Assembly (NCBI RefSeq): GCF_947170395.1 | Contig: NZ_CAMVTE010000004.1 | Coordinates: 1-64,000 of the forward strand | Length of the DNA stretch: 64,000 bases | Direction of reading: 5' to 3' | DNA from: an uncultured Methanobrevibacter sp. | Lineage (GTDB): Archaea; Methanobacteriota; Methanobacteria; Methanobacteriales; Methanobacteriaceae | In this document: piece by piece, positions 37,586 through 46,988 of the stretch | Layout of the letters: every line of letters starts with the position of its first letter | Numbering within the stretch: the first letter of the stretch is position 1 | Notes under the pieces: generated by a model | The model's database searches: none | The model's input: only the letters and a program-made list of their open reading frames with translations | Told to the model about the DNA's origin: nothing | Program-made: the position numbers and the translations under genes

Positions 37586-40500
37586 ATGGGCATTGGAGAC
37601 AGGTTTAAAAAGCTATTCAAATCAGATAAAACTAAAAAGGAGGATTTAAAATTTCCAGAAATCAAAATTCCTCCCGAAAATGAGCAAATAATTTCTGAAA
37701 AACCATTTGAAGAGGAAATCATTTACGAAAAACCCGCTGGCGATGACGTTTCGGATGAGGATGTTGAAGTCAATGATTTTGATTATCTAAAAAGCCTTAT
37801 TGAAAGCGGTGAGGAGGAAATCCTTCTTGACTCGGATATTGTTTTGGGCGGTGGTTTTGAGTCCGGCCGACATGAATTTGGAATAAGGATAGATACAGAC
37901 TCCATTGTCATTGACGGCGACGGACACACAATCGATGCCAGAAATCAGACCAGAATATTTTTCATCATCAGAGGACGGGTTGTCTTAAAAAACATTGTCT
38001 TTAAAAACGCTTTAGGAAAACAGAAAGGAGGAGCAATAGAAATCCTTAATGAGAATGCAAAGGTAGTGATTTCGCACTGCACTTTCAAGGACAATTGCGG
38101 TGAAGGTTTTGGCGGAGCAATATACAACAAAGGGGATTTGACCATTCAAAACTGCAGTTTTTCAGGTAATTCCTCAAACTATGGTGGGGCAGCAGTATAT
38201 AACGATTTTAAAGTGAACGTTAAAGATTGCTGTTTTTTGAAAAATGAGGTTTACGGAATAGGAAATGCAGGAATAATTCATGCCGACGGACCTACAAGGA
38301 TTGAGAAAAGCAGATTCACCTGCAACTATATAAAATCAGGCGGAGGAGTGATACATGTCAGTAGCGGTAAAACTGCCGTAGATGAATGTACAATATCAAA
38401 CGGGATGGCAGTATATAATGAAGACGGCTGCGTTAAAATCAGAAACTGCCTCGTTAATGACAACCACAGTGAAAATGTCATATTCAACAACAGACATTTG
38501 GGGATTTTTGCCTGCCGATTTGAAAACATCACTGGAAAAAACACAGTATTCAATAAGGGGACTGTTTCTATCCTCGGCGGTGAGTTTATAGAAGCGAATG
38601 TGGACTTTAGTGTATTCAACCAGGGAAACTGCATCATTAACGGAACTTCCTTTAAAAACAGTATTTATAACTCATCAGAATTGATTCTCGATGACGTTAA
38701 AAGCGATTGTGTTAAACCTGTCGTTAATGATGGAAATGTCCTTCTTGAAAATTCGGCTGACGGATTTAATGACAGAATTGAAAATAATGGAAGAATTGAT
38801 GAAGGGGACTGTAAATTCACTTTCAGCTATCTTACCCGAAAGATATTCGAAGAGCCTGCAGGCGAGATTATCCTAAGCCATGACATTAATTTTGAGGAGT
38901 ATGAATCACCATTTTATCCTGAAGGAATCGAATTGGACATTGATGATGTTGCAATTGACGCAAATGGCCACACAGTCAGCGGAAGCGGCATATCAAGAAT
39001 ATTCAGAATTGCAGCAAACAATGTCGTGATTAAAAACATCACTCTTGAAAACGGACACAACGAATCCGGCGGAGCCATATACTGTGAGGGAAAAGCCAAA
39101 ATCATCGATTCAACATTTAAAAACAACAGTGCTGATGAGGGAGGAGCCATATACAACCTCAAAGACATGGAAATTGTAAAATCTATATTTTCCAAAAACA
39201 GTGCAGATGAAGGCGGTGCCATATACAATATTGACTATGAGGATTGGGGAGCAAAAATGAAGATTTCTAGCTCTGTTTTTAAAGAGAATGTATCAGCAAT
39301 ATGCAATGAATATGGGGCGATATTGGATATGGATGAAAGCTTTCTAACAGATAATTATTCACAGAACTTCGCTTCAGCAGTTGATAATTCAAGCGGGGCA
39401 AAAATGCAGATTAATAACTGCAGTTTCTCCAACAATAGGGGTGATTCGAAGGTACATATCATAGGCAATCTGGCATCCATGAAAATTGCTGAATCCGAAT
39501 TCACAAACAACGAATCAGAAGACGTCCTCTACAATGCCGGAACTTTAGATGTGCTGGGCGTGAATTTAAAGAACAATTCATGTAAAAATATAATTACCAA
39601 TTTCAATGATTCTACTCTGTCAGTCTCTGGGACAAACATCACAGACAATGACGTTGGTGAAGCTACAATTTTAAATAACGCTAAATTCTGCAGTTTAACA
39701 AAAACCAAATTTGACAATAACAGCTCGGATAATGCAGACTTTAAAAACATCCTCAATAAAACAGAAATAATCTTAAAATACATTAATTCAATAGAAAAAA
39801 TATTCAATGAAGGAAATATTATTGTTAAAAACTCGCCGGCCGATTTGATAGATTCAATTGAAGGTCCCGGAACAGTTGAGACAATTTCCATTCCCCTAGA
39901 GGAACGCTATAATTTTGAATACCTTGACGGTTTGATTCATGAATCCGAGAGCAAAAAAATCATTCTCGACAGGGACATTTCCATTGACGGCTATGAGGTC
40001 GAGTTTTATGAAGGGGGAATAGATCTTGACATTGACGGTCTGGTTATTGATGGCGGGGGCATGACAATCGATGCCATGCAAAAATCACGGATATTTTTGG
40101 TTAGCGCAGATAATATTGTCCTTAAAAACATCATATTCAAAAACGGTAAGGTTTTCTCAGACTATAATGGTCTTTTCAACAATCACGGTGGTGCAATAAG
40201 GATAAACGGTGCTAACGTAACGGTTGAAAACTGCAAGTTCATCTCCAATTCCTCTGAAGGTTTTGGTGGGGCGATAAGCAAATCATGGGGTGAATTGAAA
40301 ATCATTGATTCAATGTTTGAAAATAACGAATCAACAGGTGAGATGTTTGAATATGGATATTTGGGAAGGGGCGGAGCAGTATATAATATCTATGATGATT
40401 TAGTGGTCATATGCTCCAAATTCAACAAAAACACAGCCAAAATGGGTGGCGCAATATTCAACGGGGCAACGGCAGAAGTTATCTCATCTTCATTAAATGA

Positions 40501-40765
40501 AAACACGGGTTCTCAATGCAGCTGCATATGCAACAGCGGCAGTCTGAAAATCATCGATTCAACATTCAGTAATAATGACGGGGCCTCAGTAGTGGTGAAT
40601 GAAGAAAATAGTAATGTGGAATTGTCCGACTGCATATTGTCTTTAAACAAATATTCAGTTGAATCAATTCTAAATCATGGTGAACAGCATGTTAGAAACA
40701 CTACTTTTGGAGGCAATGAAAAAGATAGGGGATATGTCAATTCATCATCACAGTACTGTCTGTGA
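37586..40765 (+). CDS. Second giant beta-helix protein without signal peptide
   Basis: 1059 residues from ATG 37586; the GTG at 37577 belongs to the ribosome-site region. It begins with a leader MGIGDRFKKLFKSDK like that of the TIR protein at 11621, then a ~60-residue acidic, Pro-containing linker. Three beta-helix modules start near residues 70, 420 and 780, each with the header FxYLxxLI..., VIDGxGxTIDA and VLKNIxFKN. Coils carry NCxFxxNxSxxxGGAIYN-type repeats with many Cys. No signal peptide or membrane helix, so cytosolic. Paralogue of the protein at 5941. Divergent from the TIR cassette. Role unknown; recognition or scaffold is inferred from the fold. Confidence 0.85.
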   Translation: MGIGDRFKKLFKSDKTKKEDLKFPEIKIPPENEQIISEKPFEEEIIYEKPAGDDVSDEDVEVNDFDYLKSLIESGEEEILLDSDIVLGGGFESGRHEFGIRIDTDSIVIDGDGHTIDARNQTRIFFIIRGRVVLKNIVFKNALGKQKGGAIEILNENAKVVISHCTFKDNCGEGFGGAIYNKGDLTIQNCSFSGNSSNYGGAAVYNDFKVNVKDCCFLKNEVYGIGNAGIIHADGPTRIEKSRFTCNYIKSGGGVIHVSSGKTAVDECTISNGMAVYNEDGCVKIRNCLVNDNHSENVIFNNRHLGIFACRFENITGKNTVFNKGTVSILGGEFIEANVDFSVFNQGNCIINGTSFKNSIYNSSELILDDVKSDCVKPVVNDGNVLLENSADGFNDRIENNGRIDEGDCKFTFSYLTRKIFEEPAGEIILSHDINFEEYESPFYPEGIELDIDDVAIDANGHTVSGSGISRIFRIAANNVVIKNITLENGHNESGGAIYCEGKAKIIDSTFKNNSADEGGAIYNLKDMEIVKSIFSKNSADEGGAIYNIDYEDWGAKMKISSSVFKENVSAICNEYGAILDMDESFLTDNYSQNFASAVDNSSGAKMQINNCSFSNNRGDSKVHIIGNLASMKIAESEFTNNESEDVLYNAGTLDVLGVNLKNNSCKNIITNFNDSTLSVSGTNITDNDVGEATILNNAKFCSLTKTKFDNNSSDNADFKNILNKTEIILKYINSIEKIFNEGNIIVKNSPADLIDSIEGPGTVETISIPLEERYNFEYLDGLIHESESKKIILDRDISIDGYEVEFYEGGIDLDIDGLVIDGGGMTIDAMQKSRIFLVSADNIVLKNIIFKNGKVFSDYNGLFNNHGGAIRINGANVTVENCKFISNSSEGFGGAISKSWGELKIIDSMFENNESTGEMFEYGYLGRGGAVYNIYDDLVVICSKFNKNTAKMGGAIFNGATAEVISSSLNENTGSQCSCICNSGSLKIIDSTFSNNDGASVVVNEENSNVELSDCILSLNKYSVESILNHGEQHVRNTTFGGNEKDRGYVNSSSQYCL

Positions 40766-40865
40766 GGTTATATGCATCATACATTAATGTAAATGATAAA
40801 TATTAAATTATTCCAACAGTATCTTCATTTGTCCAAATTTAGCCCTTAAATACTGCATCGCTGAA

Positions 40866-41582
40866 CTATCCCAAATAGGTTATTTTATCCAATATTTCAG
40901 GACTTGATGCGGAAATAACATTGAGATATGCTCCGTCAGCAAATGCAAATGTATAGATGTCGCTTTCTTCTGAGTAATATCCGCTGACACCCATCATGTT
41001 CTTTTGAACTCCTCCTTCGGCAGCGACAACTTCATCGCCGTCAACGCCCGGCGGAACGTTCATGACTCCGATATAGATTATATCTCCACGGTCATTGCTG
41101 TAACCCTGTGAAAATACCGCATTGTATCCTGTATAGTCAACATCGATTGTGGACGGGTCGACAGCATAGTCTCCAGGAATTTCGAATCTGTTTGATCCAA
41201 CCGAAGTGACCTGTGTTCCCACATCCTCCGGCACAAGAGATACAGCAGCCACAATGATTGCCACCACAACTACTAACGTTGCAATGATTATCAGAGGAAT
41301 CTTGTTGTTTTCAAAAAAACTGTTTTTTGATATTTTTTCTGGTGCGTTCAGGTTGGTTCCGCAGTTTTCACAGTATCTTTCATTTGCTTTCACCGGTTTG
41401 CCGCAACCCGGACAGTTTTTTCCCTTAAGGTTCATGCCGCATTGAGGGCAGAATGCAGTGTCTTTGGTAATTTTTGCGTTGCAGTTCGGGCACATATTGT
41501 TGTTAGCTATTTTCCCGCACTCCGGGCAGAACGCATCTGTCGGTTTTAAGTTGCAGCCGCAGTTTTTGCAGTAGTTTTCCAT
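40866..41582 (-). CDS. Triple zinc-ribbon membrane protein with ectodomain
   Basis: 238 residues. Three zinc ribbons, each with two CxxC pairs (CKNCG/CPECG, CPNCN/CPQCG, CPGCG/CENCG), fill residues 1-75. A membrane helix (IPLIIIATLVVVVAIIVAAV) follows at about 93-115, then a ~120-residue outer domain. This zinc-ribbon plus membrane plus outer domain layout is common in Methanobrevibacter and Firmicutes, with no known function. The outer domain resembles that of the next gene in style (short, beta-rich), and both may sense or bind something at the surface. Confidence 0.8.
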   Translation of the reverse strand: MENYCKNCGCNLKPTDAFCPECGKIANNNMCPNCNAKITKDTAFCPQCGMNLKGKNCPGCGKPVKANERYCENCGTNLNAPEKISKNSFFENNKIPLIIIATLVVVVAIIVAAVSLVPEDVGTQVTSVGSNRFEIPGDYAVDPSTIDVDYTGYNAVFSQGYSNDRGDIIYIGVMNVPPGVDGDEVVAAEGGVQKNMMGVSGYYSEESDIYTFAFADGAYLNVISASSPEILDKITYLG

Positions 41583-41714
41583 TACTTCACCTCTGATTTA
41601 ATGTTTGGTTTTTGTTGTTAATATCGTTTTGTTGAGGAATTATTATATTTAAAAATCAAATCTAATTTGGGAAATATTGTTTTATTAGATGATGAATAAA
41701 TTAATCTTCTTTTA

Positions 41715-42467
41715 TTAATAATCCTCGTCTTCATAGTTATAATAGTCATTATCACTATAGCTGTTAGCCGAACTGCCGGAATCATAATCATAATCATTAT
41801 AATCATAATCGTTGTAGTCATTGTATGAGTTATAATAATATGAATCATCATATCCGTCCGAATAACCTGTATAATATCCATATTGGGCCGCCAATATCAA
41901 ATCATCTTCCGAATACTTGTTTTCATCAACGCTGCTGGTATTGGTCGGGGTCGGTGCGGAACTCTGTTCCAAATCAGCATCTGCAGCCTCACCCGGCTTG
42001 CCAAGAACAAGGCTGTCAAGCATATGTTTCAGGATATCAAGATTGTCGCTTCCGATAAGGATATTGTCGTGGGTTTCGTTGTTGCTTACATATACCATAT
42101 AGTAATGTGTTCCGTTTATTGTGTTTTCCTTGATTTGATAGTTATTGTATGTTTCAACGTCTTTTGAGCCGTCAAGTAATAGGTCCCGGGCTATGGCAAA
42201 TCCTCCCGCTCCCACAAGGTTGGAGTCTTCCTGGCTGTTGAATGAAGTTACTACTGTATGTTTGGACGGACAGGTATATGTTCTTATTCCATTGATGTCC
42301 TTTGTCCATGATACGTCATCAGCTTTTGGAACTTCAATGGAAGTTCCGTTGCTCAGGCCGATTTTCTGATATTCTATGTGTGGAAATAGTAGGGCATAAC
42401 CGACGGAAACCGCAAGTACAGCTATAACTGCAATCAATGCTATTATAATGAGTTTGTTTTTCTCCAT
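41715..42467 (-). CDS. Exported protein with Tyr/Asp/Asn-rich tail
   Basis: 250 residues from ATG 42467, chosen because GGTGA lies just upstream (the GTG at 42476 is inside that site). N-terminal membrane anchor (IIIALIAVIAVLAVSVGYAL), a ~130-residue outer domain (residues about 30-160), a Ser/Thr/Pro linker, then a low-complexity tail (about 190-250) made almost only of Tyr, Asp, Asn, Ser and Gly in YNDY/DYD units. Such tails may be disordered and sticky. The DNA of the tail is built of ATAATCAT-type repeats. Function unknown. Confidence 0.7.
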   Translation of the reverse strand: MEKNKLIIIALIAVIAVLAVSVGYALLFPHIEYQKIGLSNGTSIEVPKADDVSWTKDINGIRTYTCPSKHTVVTSFNSQEDSNLVGAGGFAIARDLLLDGSKDVETYNNYQIKENTINGTHYYMVYVSNNETHDNILIGSDNLDILKHMLDSLVLGKPGEAADADLEQSSAPTPTNTSSVDENKYSEDDLILAAQYGYYTGYSDGYDDSYYYNSYNDYNDYDYNDYDYDSGSSANSYSDNDYYNYEDEDY

Positions 42468-42584
42468 GTTTGTCACCAGTTATTTCCTTTTTATAATATT
42501 ATTTCTGATTTGAAATTATTTATTGTTTGTGATTTGCATTAAGTTTATCTTGTCCGGGTCCAAATATATTATCAAGGTGATTTT

Positions 42585-42758
42585 ATGGCGGACAAAACCA
42601 ACATAGAACAGAGAATCAAACAGGCGCAGGATTTAAAGGCATCCCTTGAAGAAAAGCTAGAAAAAGTTAAAGGCAGTCCGAGGGAAGATGATTTCAGACT
42701 TCAGATTGAAAAGATTGATGCATTGATTGGCCATCTTGAAGGTGAACTTGAAGAGTAG
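42585..42758 (+). CDS. Short coiled-coil protein (57 residues)
   Basis: ATG 42585 has a strong AAGGTGAT site at 42574-42581 and a TATA-like CAAATATATT upstream. The product is entirely helical and charged (IEQRIKQAQDLKASLEEKLE, ending HLEGELEE) and looks like a single coiled coil. Codon use is like that of the neighbours. It stands alone between divergent genes. Partner and function unknown. Confidence 0.7.
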   Translation: MADKTNIEQRIKQAQDLKASLEEKLEKVKGSPREDDFRLQIEKIDALIGHLEGELEE

Positions 42759-42892
42759 TTTTCCAAACAGGTTTCACTTTCACCAAATCAAATCTGTGGG
42801 CGATTAAACGGCATATTCATGTCAAACATTAACGCTAGATTATATTATATTAATGTTTCTTATTTTTAATCCGCAATGAGCACTGTTGATTA

Positions 42893-43483
42893 CTAAAGCC
42901 CAAAATACCATGTTATTACCATTCCGGTAATGTGACCTTCAATGACGGCTGCAACAGCCAAAAGAATAACTGTCACAATAATGATTACTGCAATGTCTTT
43001 AATGTCAACTCTGCGGTCTTTAAGTGTATCCCTGATGTTTCTGTTTTTTATGACATCTATTTCAAGTTTTGTTATTTTGAATGCGACTGCAAGGGCCAGG
43101 GATCCTGCAAAATATTCGATGATTCCGTGGGGCAATATACTTGTGCATGCAAAGGTAAAGTCCGCTCCGAACAGACCTCCAATGGAAATTCCATTGAATA
43201 TTACTATAATTACAGATATAATGGAAAATAATAATCCTCCAATCATTACTATCAAATCTGCAGTAAGGTTATGGGTAAAGAGATATAGTGAACTCATTCC
43301 TTCATCTTCCTCTCCGACTATGGTTGGATCTGACTTCAGAGCATTTGAAATCAAATTTCGATCCTCTCCGGCATTAATATATCCCAGACCTGCGCCTGCA
43401 ATAGCCGAAATAAGCATTATCAAAACGCCAATCAATATCACTTTTCTGTTTCTTTTGAAAAATCCTTCCTCTATTAATTTCAT
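42893..43483 (-). CDS. Stage II sporulation protein M-like (SpoIIM/DUF95) membrane protein
   Basis: 196 residues from ATG 43483; the open frame extends 25 codons further up but through non-coding-like sequence. About five membrane helices with the family landmarks LFTHNLTADL, IVIFNGISIGGLFG and ILPHGIIEYFAG (the buried HGIxE motif). In bacteria SpoIIM works in engulfment; archaeal members are of unknown role, perhaps membrane remodelling or transport. Single gene, divergent from the surface protein at 43655. Confidence 0.88.
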   Translation of the reverse strand: MKLIEEGFFKRNRKVILIGVLIMLISAIAGAGLGYINAGEDRNLISNALKSDPTIVGEEDEGMSSLYLFTHNLTADLIVMIGGLLFSIISVIIVIFNGISIGGLFGADFTFACTSILPHGIIEYFAGSLALAVAFKITKLEIDVIKNRNIRDTLKDRRVDIKDIAVIIIVTVILLAVAAVIEGHITGMVITWYFGL

Positions 43484-43654
43484 AATATAATGTTGTTGGC
43501 TTTTTATTATTAATTTTTTGTTATACAAAAAGATAATTTTCAACTGGAATTGTGTCAACCGTTCAGTTTTGGGAAAATTTATTTTACTTTTCGATGTAAA
43601 TTTTATATGTTTTAAAATGAATATATAATGTATATTAATAAGGGAGTTTTAATC

Positions 43655-46600
43655 ATGAAGTTAAAAAGATTTGTTTTAGTTGGCATATTTCTCCTGGCCA
43701 TCATAACTTTAAATTGTGTCTGTGCTGCTGACAATCTCACAGAATCTCCATTAAGTGATGATTATGAATTTGTGCAGTATGAAGACGGGTCAGGAATAGT
43801 TGATTCGAATATGCAGGTGGAATGGCCTGATGAAATGCTGGTAGGTGACTATCCGTTAATAAACTATACTCTGCCCAAAGACATAAGCGTGAATTCGGCA
43901 CTGGTCCTGTATGTTAATGACCACAGAATCGATGACGGAAAAATGGCAATATATGATTTGCCGTACTGGCTTTATGTGGATGATTTCGGAACTTATAACC
44001 TTAAGCTCAAATTCACAGGCGACGACAAGTACGCTCCAGCCGAAAGTGTAAAGACATATGTGGTAAAGGACTACCTGTTCAATGTGGATGCGCCGGACAC
44101 TGTAGTCTACGGCAAGAATGCGACAGTTGCTATTGAACTTCCATTCGACTGTGAAGGTTTCATCAAACTCAACAACGAAAAATATGAATTGGACGGCTTG
44201 TCTTCAATCGACATTCCTCTCAAGAACCTGAAGCTTGGAACCAATGCAATCAACATTACATACTCAGGCGACAGCAAATACAAATCACAATCAAAAGTGT
44301 TCAATGTCAATGTCATCGCCGGTCTGATTTATGATGAAAAGGCGGTGTTTGACGATGTTATATTCTCGTTAACTCTGCCGGGTGAGGTAAAAGGAAAACT
44401 GCAGGTTTGCGTTGATGGAAACATAATTAAAACTTCACCTTTTACAAACAACGTTGCCGAAATCAGATTCGACGGTTTGGCATTTGGAAACCATAGCGTC
44501 ACAGCCAAATATCTCGGTGATGACCATGTATTTGATATGGGGGCAGATAAACAGTTTGAAGTCATCCCAAAAATAACAGTAAACAGCTTTAAAACTCCTT
44601 TGGAAGACAATACTGTTGAAATCACCATTCCCGAAACCGATGCGGGAACACTGAACGTGACCCTTAAACAGTTCGAGGTTGACGTTGGAGGGGTCATTGA
44701 AACATTCAAAACAACCAACGTCGTTTTACACTCCTTAATTTCATTTTCAAAACTTGATTACGGATATTATCAGTATGACATAACATATGCATCAGACAGC
44801 GGTTATGTTTACTCCACATCCGTAAACGGTCTTGTCAAATACTGTTTTGACATGAACATAACCTATCCTGAAGTTGTCTTCGGCGACAGCAATATATCAA
44901 TTTCAGTCGATTATCTTGACGTTGATGACGGTGAACTGTCAATATATGTCGACGGTGTGCTGGTTGATACCATAGACATTGACGATACAGGTATTGCCGA
45001 TTTCAATTTGGATTCCCTAAGCTTCAGTGACCATGTTGTGGATATCGTATTTTCAGGAAACAACAACTACGCTTTGATGATGGAATCGTTCTTAATTCTA
45101 TCAACATACTATCTGCTCAACATTCCCGATGAGATTATTATGGGAATTGCCGATGATATATCCATAACAACCCTCAAGGATGCCACAGGCCAGCTGGTCA
45201 TATACGTTGACGGAAAGGAATTTGCCCGTCAGAACATCATAAACGGATTTGCAAGCATCAGTTTGGCAAAGCTTTCATTCGATACTTATGACGTTCGCGT
45301 AGCATATGAAAACGGAAACTACCAATCATTTTCAAAGGACATGAAACTGAACGTGTCCTATTCATTTGCAATGGCTGATCAAACATTCCAGTATGGTGCA
45401 AACGCAACATATTCATTTGAAATACCTGAAGGTCTCGACACATCAAAACTGGTTATAAAGCTTGACAACGTAACCCAAAAGTTCACAGTGGTTAACGGCA
45501 GAGTCAATGTCGATGTCTCAGGTCTTGATGTGGGAATCTATGAAATTACAGCCACACATCCTGGAGATGACATATTCTATCCTATGTCAGTTAAAAAGAC
45601 CATAAAGATTGCAGGAAGAGCCAGCATTCCACAAACCATTAATCTTGGAAGCGATGAGTTCATATCTATGGTTTTACCGGCCGATCCTGAAGGAAAAATG
45701 GTAATATATGAATTTGATGAATTCAACATGCATTATACGGCGATTGCCAATGTGGTGTTTGAGAAATTTGACAATAGCAAATCAATCGCAAAATACTCCC
45801 TTTCCCGCTTGGGTCTGGGTATACACGACATTAAAGTGTCATATTCAGGTGATGACTTCGATGTCAGCGATGCATATCAGCTGGTTGAGGTTGACCTTGA
45901 CGTGCACTATGACGCATTGATGCAGTATGGAAAGGCAGTGACAATTCTGGTCAATCTAAAAAATGCAGACGGACTGGTTGACGTTTATCTCGATTATGAT
46001 TTGGCAGACTCTGTGGCATTTGCAGACGGCGTTGCCAAAATCCAATTGGATGATGTCTCTGCCGGTTTGCACACATTTTCATTGGGATATGATGGCAGCC
46101 CTCAATTCGAATATGAGGGAATATTTATGGTATATCCGTCAATAACCATTCCGACAAGCGTCATTGACGGCGGAAGTTCCATCACTGTCAATTCAGGTGA
46201 TGACCCGACCGGAACTGTAATCGTTTATGTTGACGGCAAAAAACTCAAAGAAGTTGATTTGGATGGTGGAAAACAGACAATATCCCTTTCAAGCGTGGCT
46301 GCAGGAAGCCATACGATTGAGGTATTGTATGACAGCTGGGAAGGTTTGACTTTCAAAAAACAGGCTAAAGCAACTGTCAAAAAGGCATCAATATCTGCAA
46401 AGGACATGTCAATGTTTTATCTTGACGGATCCAAGTTTAAAGTGCAGATTAAGGATTACAAGGGCAAGGTCGTAGGCAAAAACCAGCAGGTCAAATTCTA
46501 CATTGATGGAAAGTTATTCAAGACAGTCAAAACAGACTCCAAGGGATATGCTTCAATAGTCCTTACAAACCCTCCAAAAACATACTCAGTTAAAGTGACC

Positions 46601-46918
46601 TACAAGGCATCTTCAGTTACCAAAAAGGTTACAGTAAAACAGGTTCTCACACTTTCTAAAGTCACTCCTAAAAAATCAGCCAAAAGTCTGGTTTTAACTG
46701 CAACCCTTAAAAAGGTCAATGGCAAATACCTTAAAAACAAGTGGATTGTCTTTAAATTCAACGGTGTGACTTTCAAAGCAAAAACCAATTCAAAAGGTGT
46801 TGCAAAAGTGACTGTTCCAAAATCCACTTTAAGTAAACTTAAAGTTGGAAAAACAATCACATATCAGGCAACATACTCAAAAGCAACTGTAAAACTGTCT
46901 GCAAAAGTTAATAAGTAG
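43655..46918 (+). CDS. Secreted surface protein of tandem Ig-like repeats
   Basis: 1087 residues from ATG 43655 (AAGGGAG site 8 bases upstream; ATG 43628 is upstream of it). Signal peptide MKLKRFVLVGIFLLAIITLN cleaved near CAADN. The rest is a chain of ~90-residue beta-sandwich repeats, each ending like YSGDxxY or YPGDD, with the inner pattern 'G.l.vyvDg....' A Lys-rich C-terminal part (KFNGVTFKAKTNSKGVAKVTV) resembles the Ig-like tails of the giant adhesins. No membrane anchor or sorting signal; the basic C-terminal repeats may bind pseudomurein (inference). Likely an adhesin or stalk. Confidence 0.85.
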   Translation: MKLKRFVLVGIFLLAIITLNCVCAADNLTESPLSDDYEFVQYEDGSGIVDSNMQVEWPDEMLVGDYPLINYTLPKDISVNSALVLYVNDHRIDDGKMAIYDLPYWLYVDDFGTYNLKLKFTGDDKYAPAESVKTYVVKDYLFNVDAPDTVVYGKNATVAIELPFDCEGFIKLNNEKYELDGLSSIDIPLKNLKLGTNAINITYSGDSKYKSQSKVFNVNVIAGLIYDEKAVFDDVIFSLTLPGEVKGKLQVCVDGNIIKTSPFTNNVAEIRFDGLAFGNHSVTAKYLGDDHVFDMGADKQFEVIPKITVNSFKTPLEDNTVEITIPETDAGTLNVTLKQFEVDVGGVIETFKTTNVVLHSLISFSKLDYGYYQYDITYASDSGYVYSTSVNGLVKYCFDMNITYPEVVFGDSNISISVDYLDVDDGELSIYVDGVLVDTIDIDDTGIADFNLDSLSFSDHVVDIVFSGNNNYALMMESFLILSTYYLLNIPDEIIMGIADDISITTLKDATGQLVIYVDGKEFARQNIINGFASISLAKLSFDTYDVRVAYENGNYQSFSKDMKLNVSYSFAMADQTFQYGANATYSFEIPEGLDTSKLVIKLDNVTQKFTVVNGRVNVDVSGLDVGIYEITATHPGDDIFYPMSVKKTIKIAGRASIPQTINLGSDEFISMVLPADPEGKMVIYEFDEFNMHYTAIANVVFEKFDNSKSIAKYSLSRLGLGIHDIKVSYSGDDFDVSDAYQLVEVDLDVHYDALMQYGKAVTILVNLKNADGLVDVYLDYDLADSVAFADGVAKIQLDDVSAGLHTFSLGYDGSPQFEYEGIFMVYPSITIPTSVIDGGSSITVNSGDDPTGTVIVYVDGKKLKEVDLDGGKQTISLSSVAAGSHTIEVLYDSWEGLTFKKQAKATVKKASISAKDMSMFYLDGSKFKVQIKDYKGKVVGKNQQVKFYIDGKLFKTVKTDSKGYASIVLTNPPKTYSVKVTYKASSVTKKVTVKQVLTLSKVTPKKSAKSLVLTATLKKVNGKYLKNKWIVFKFNGVTFKAKTNSKGVAKVTVPKSTLSKLKVGKTITYQATYSKATVKLSAKVNK

Positions 46919-46929
46919 GGTTTATCCCT

Positions 46930-46946
46930 CTCTTTTTTTTTCTTTT
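46930..46946 (+). terminator. Poly-T terminator after the Ig-repeat protein
   Basis: An unbroken run of nine T residues within a pyrimidine tract just after the stop codon, typical of archaeal termination sites. Confidence 0.5.
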
Positions 46947-46988
46947 GAAATATGCCAGTTATATACTACTTTTTACAAATTAAATTAC

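Noticed and set aside
42825-42857. Inverted repeat AACATTAA ... TTAATGTT before the SpoIIM-like gene end
   Set aside because: Only 8 bp in very A+T-rich sequence with a 17-base loop, and not placed at any start; likely chance.
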